NCBI GenBank assembly: GCA_021797385.1
Contig: JAJZZW010000090.1
Coordinates: forward strand, 1 to 7,674
DNA: 7,674 nt
Source: Thermoplasmata archaeon
GTDB taxonomy: Archaea > Thermoplasmatota > Thermoplasmata > Thermoplasmatales > Thermoplasmataceae
Reading direction: 5' to 3'
The stretch's first letter is position 1; the number at the start of each line of letters is the position of its first letter. The notes beneath the pieces were generated by a model. That model had not been told where the DNA came from and ran no database searches. It saw nothing but the letters and a program-made list of their open reading frames with translations. The position numbers and the translations under genes are program-made. Shown here in pieces: positions 5,738 to 7,674 of the stretch.

Positions 5738-7138
5738 ATGTTAAAGGAATTTCCACAGAAAGGAATAGACACAGAAAAAATACATGAATTACTCGATTCA
5801 TATGGGGAAAATGATATTAAGAATAGCAGGGGTAGGCTTTTTACATATTTTTACGATCCAGGCATAAAGGAATTAGACAGCTTTCAGGACATATTCTTAA
5901 AATTTTCCAACAGGAACGGAATGGATTACCATGCTTTTCCCAGTACATTGAAGCTCGAGAATGATGTGGTTGCAATGATGGGTTCACTGCTTCACGGAAC
6001 AGATAATGTTTCCGGAACTTTTACCACAGGAGGTACAGAGAGTATCATTCTTGCCATGAAAGCCGCACGTGATACTTTCATGGAGAACCATAAGGGCACT
6101 CCCGAGGTTATTCTTCCGGTTACAGCGCATCCATCATTCAGTAAGGCGGCTGAATATCTCGGATTAAAGGAAATAAGAGTAAGCGTCGGCCCGGATTATC
6201 GGGCTGATATAGATGCCATGGAAAAGAAAATAAATGAAAATACTGCTATGATCGTAGGTTCGGCACCCTCATTTCCATACGGAACTATTGACCCCATAAA
6301 GAAACTATCTGATCTTGCACTGCAGCATAAACTCTGGCTTCATGTGGATGCCTGCGTGGGTGGCATGATACTGCCATTTCTCAAGAGAAATGGAAAGGAT
6401 TTACCTGACTATGATTTCAAATTACCAGGGGTTATATCAATCTCAGTGGATTTGCATAAATATGGTTTTACTCCTAAGGGTTCCTCTGTTATCATGTATA
6501 AGAATAGTTCATACAGGCGTCATCAGATATATGTGAATGCAGGCTGGCCCGGTTATCCAATGTCTAATGCAGGAATTCAGGCTACCAAATCCGCAGGACC
6601 ACTAGCAGGTACCTGGGCAATACTCAATTATCTGGGTTACGATGGGTACACAGAGCTGGCAAAAAAGACTCTTATTGCATACCAGACTATAAGAGATGGA
6701 ATAGAGGAAACAGGATACAGAATAACCGGAAAACCTGACGCAACAATATTTGCATTCCAGGATGATAATAACAGCATATTCCAGACCGGTGTTAAAATGA
6801 TAGAACAGGGGTGGTATCCGCAGGTACAGCCGTCCAATAAGAATTTGGGACTTCCTTCAACAATTCATCTGAATATATGTCCAGTACATGTGGAGGTTGC
6901 AGATGAATTCCTGGAGGATTTGAAATCCATACATGAAAGTCTTACATTTGATAATGAATCCAGGGAAATAGCCATAAACTCAGAGGAAAAAACTGCGGAC
7001 TACCTTGCAAATATGGTGCGAAATAGCCAAGATAAAAAAACATTATTTTTCCACATGCTATATCAGCTCAGCCCGGAAAAGGGGGAACAGATATTCAGGG
7101 AAATTACGGATATGGATTTTTACCCATCTCAAAATTAA
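5738..7138 (+). CDS. PLP-dependent lyase/decarboxylase, sphingosine-1-phosphate lyase-like (group II decarboxylase fold)
   Basis: Fold-type I PLP enzyme of 466 aa. It has AFPSTLKLE at 66-74, phosphate-binding TTGGTES at 96-102, a PLP-stacking His131 in HPSFSKA, Asp204 in HVDACVGG (pyridine nitrogen contact), and the Schiff-base Lys241 in SVDLHKYGFTPKG. Motif wording, notably FPS..K.E, TTGGTESI and the HKYGF..KG run followed by IYV..GWPGYP, resembles sphingosine-1-phosphate lyase (retro-aldol C-C cleavage giving phosphoethanolamine) more than glutamate or tyrosine decarboxylases (MfnA). No N-terminal membrane anchor is present, unlike the eukaryotic lyase, so it should be soluble. Archaea lack sphingolipids in general, so the true substrate is probably another amino acid or phospho-amino alcohol. 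It is 20 bp downstream of the racemase with no Shine-Dalgarno site; a T-rich stretch around 5708-5715 lies about 25 nt upstream. Its TAA overlaps the convergent cysteine synthase-like gene. Confidence 0.85.
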   Translation: MLKEFPQKGIDTEKIHELLDSYGENDIKNSRGRLFTYFYDPGIKELDSFQDIFLKFSNRNGMDYHAFPSTLKLENDVVAMMGSLLHGTDNVSGTFTTGGTESIILAMKAARDTFMENHKGTPEVILPVTAHPSFSKAAEYLGLKEIRVSVGPDYRADIDAMEKKINENTAMIVGSAPSFPYGTIDPIKKLSDLALQHKLWLHVDACVGGMILPFLKRNGKDLPDYDFKLPGVISISVDLHKYGFTPKGSSVIMYKNSSYRRHQIYVNAGWPGYPMSNAGIQATKSAGPLAGTWAILNYLGYDGYTELAKKTLIAYQTIRDGIEETGYRITGKPDATIFAFQDDNNSIFQTGVKMIEQGWYPQVQPSNKNLGLPSTIHLNICPVHVEVADEFLEDLKSIHESLTFDNESREIAINSEEKTADYLANMVRNSQDKKTLFFHMLYQLSPEKGEQIFREITDMDFYPSQN

Positions 7139-7674
7139 TATTTATACAGGTCTGATGAGAGATATTTTAAACCAGAATCAGGCAGAACGGTTACCACTAT
7201 GGAGCCCCTCTTCATGGTTTCATCAAGCTGTATTGCAGCCGCTACATTTGCTCCTCCGGAGTAGCCTGTAAATATGCCTTCGGTGGCAGCCATGTGCCTT
7301 GCAGTGTATATAGCCTCCTCATCGGAAACACTGAGGTAACCATCAACAAGGGATTCGTCCCAGTATGGCGGTTTAATTGCGTGCCCACCTCCCTCAATTT
7401 TGTGTCTGGTTGTAATTACTGGCTTTCCTGCAAGGAATTGAGCTGATTCTGGCTCTACCGGGTAACATTTTATATCATTCCTGAATTTCTTCAGTGCACT
7501 GGATATTCCCACAAAGGTGCCACCGGTACCAACAAAAGCAACAAACGCATCGATATTTCCATCGGTCTGGCTAATAATTTCGTTTCCGGTTGTATATTCA
7601 TGCACAAGATAATTTACCGGATTGATATACTGATTTGGTCTGTATGCATGCAATGCCTGTGTAAGTTCTTCTGC
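7135..7674 (-). CDS. Cysteine synthase / beta-replacing PLP enzyme, C-terminal part only (start beyond right edge)
   Basis: The last 179 residues of a fold-type II PLP enzyme of the cysteine synthase / cystathionine beta-synthase family, which joins O-acetylserine (or phosphoserine, or serine with homocysteine) to a sulfur donor. The frame is open to the right edge, so the N-terminal half with the PLP-lysine is outside the window; a TTG at 7653 is just an internal Leu. Visible family features are NQYINPVNYLVHEYTTGNEI, the PLP-phosphate loop GTGGT in FVGTGGTFVG, a VEPESAQ segment, the EGIFTGYSGGANVAAA region that supplies the pyridine-contacting Ser, and a terminal VLPDSGLKYLSSDLY. The usual SSGA is YSGGA here. 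No CBS-domain tail follows, so it is the short, unregulated form. It is convergent with the PLP lyase-like gene, sharing 4 bp at their stops. Which sulfur or amino-acid donor it uses cannot be told. Confidence 0.88.
   Translation of the reverse strand, partial: AEELTQALHAYRPNQYINPVNYLVHEYTTGNEIISQTDGNIDAFVAFVGTGGTFVGISSALKKFRNDIKCYPVEPESAQFLAGKPVITTRHKIEGGGHAIKPPYWDESLVDGYLSVSDEEAIYTARHMAATEGIFTGYSGGANVAAAIQLDETMKRGSIVVTVLPDSGLKYLSSDLYKY

Noticed and set aside
7651..7653. Start codon of the cysteine synthase-like gene inside the window
   Set aside because: It is a TTG (Leu) inside a frame that stays open to the right edge, and the N-terminal half of the family is missing, so the gene begins outside.

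Overview
The window looks like chromosomal DNA of an archaeon, most likely an acidophilic Thermoplasmatales relative (Ferroplasma, Acidiplasma or Cuniculiplasma type). This placement is inference. It rests on archaeal-style TATA boxes about 25 nt ahead of start codons that lack Shine-Dalgarno sites (leaderless genes), heavy use of ATA and AGA/AGG codons, moderately low GC, and the protein families present. No rRNA, tRNA, CRISPR array, insertion sequence or other mobile element was seen.

Layout. Minus strand, left half: a DHA2-type (14-TM) drug-efflux MFS transporter that runs off the left edge (1-1327), its 144-bp upstream region with two clean inverted repeats, then a compact three-gene operon read right to left. 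The operon holds a DUF1537 sugar-acid kinase split into two genes, an N-terminal domain (2880-3407) and a C-terminal nucleotide-binding domain (2467-2883) joined by an ATGA overlap, followed by a PdxA-family dehydrogenase (1472-2437). A 230-bp divergent intergenic region (3408-3637) carries two AT-rich palindromes whose centres lie 32 bp apart, plus promoters for both sides. Plus strand, right half: a sugar/metabolite-type MFS transporter (3638-4936), an aspartate/glutamate racemase (5010-5717) and a sphingosine-1-phosphate-lyase-like PLP enzyme (5738-7138). A cysteine synthase-family gene enters from the right edge on the minus strand (7135-7674) and its stop codon overlaps the stop of the PLP enzyme.

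How the genes may work together. DUF1537 kinases and PdxA2-type dehydrogenases are known partners in breakdown of four-carbon sugar acids (threonate, erythronate): the kinase makes the 4-phosphate, and PdxA2 oxidises and decarboxylates it to dihydroxyacetone phosphate. The divergent MFS transporter is the natural candidate importer. The racemase and the PLP lyase/decarboxylase follow the transporter closely and may form a second, amino-acid or amino-alcohol module; their substrates cannot be read from sequence. The most unusual element is the split, shortened DUF1537 kinase, which predicts a heteromeric enzyme.
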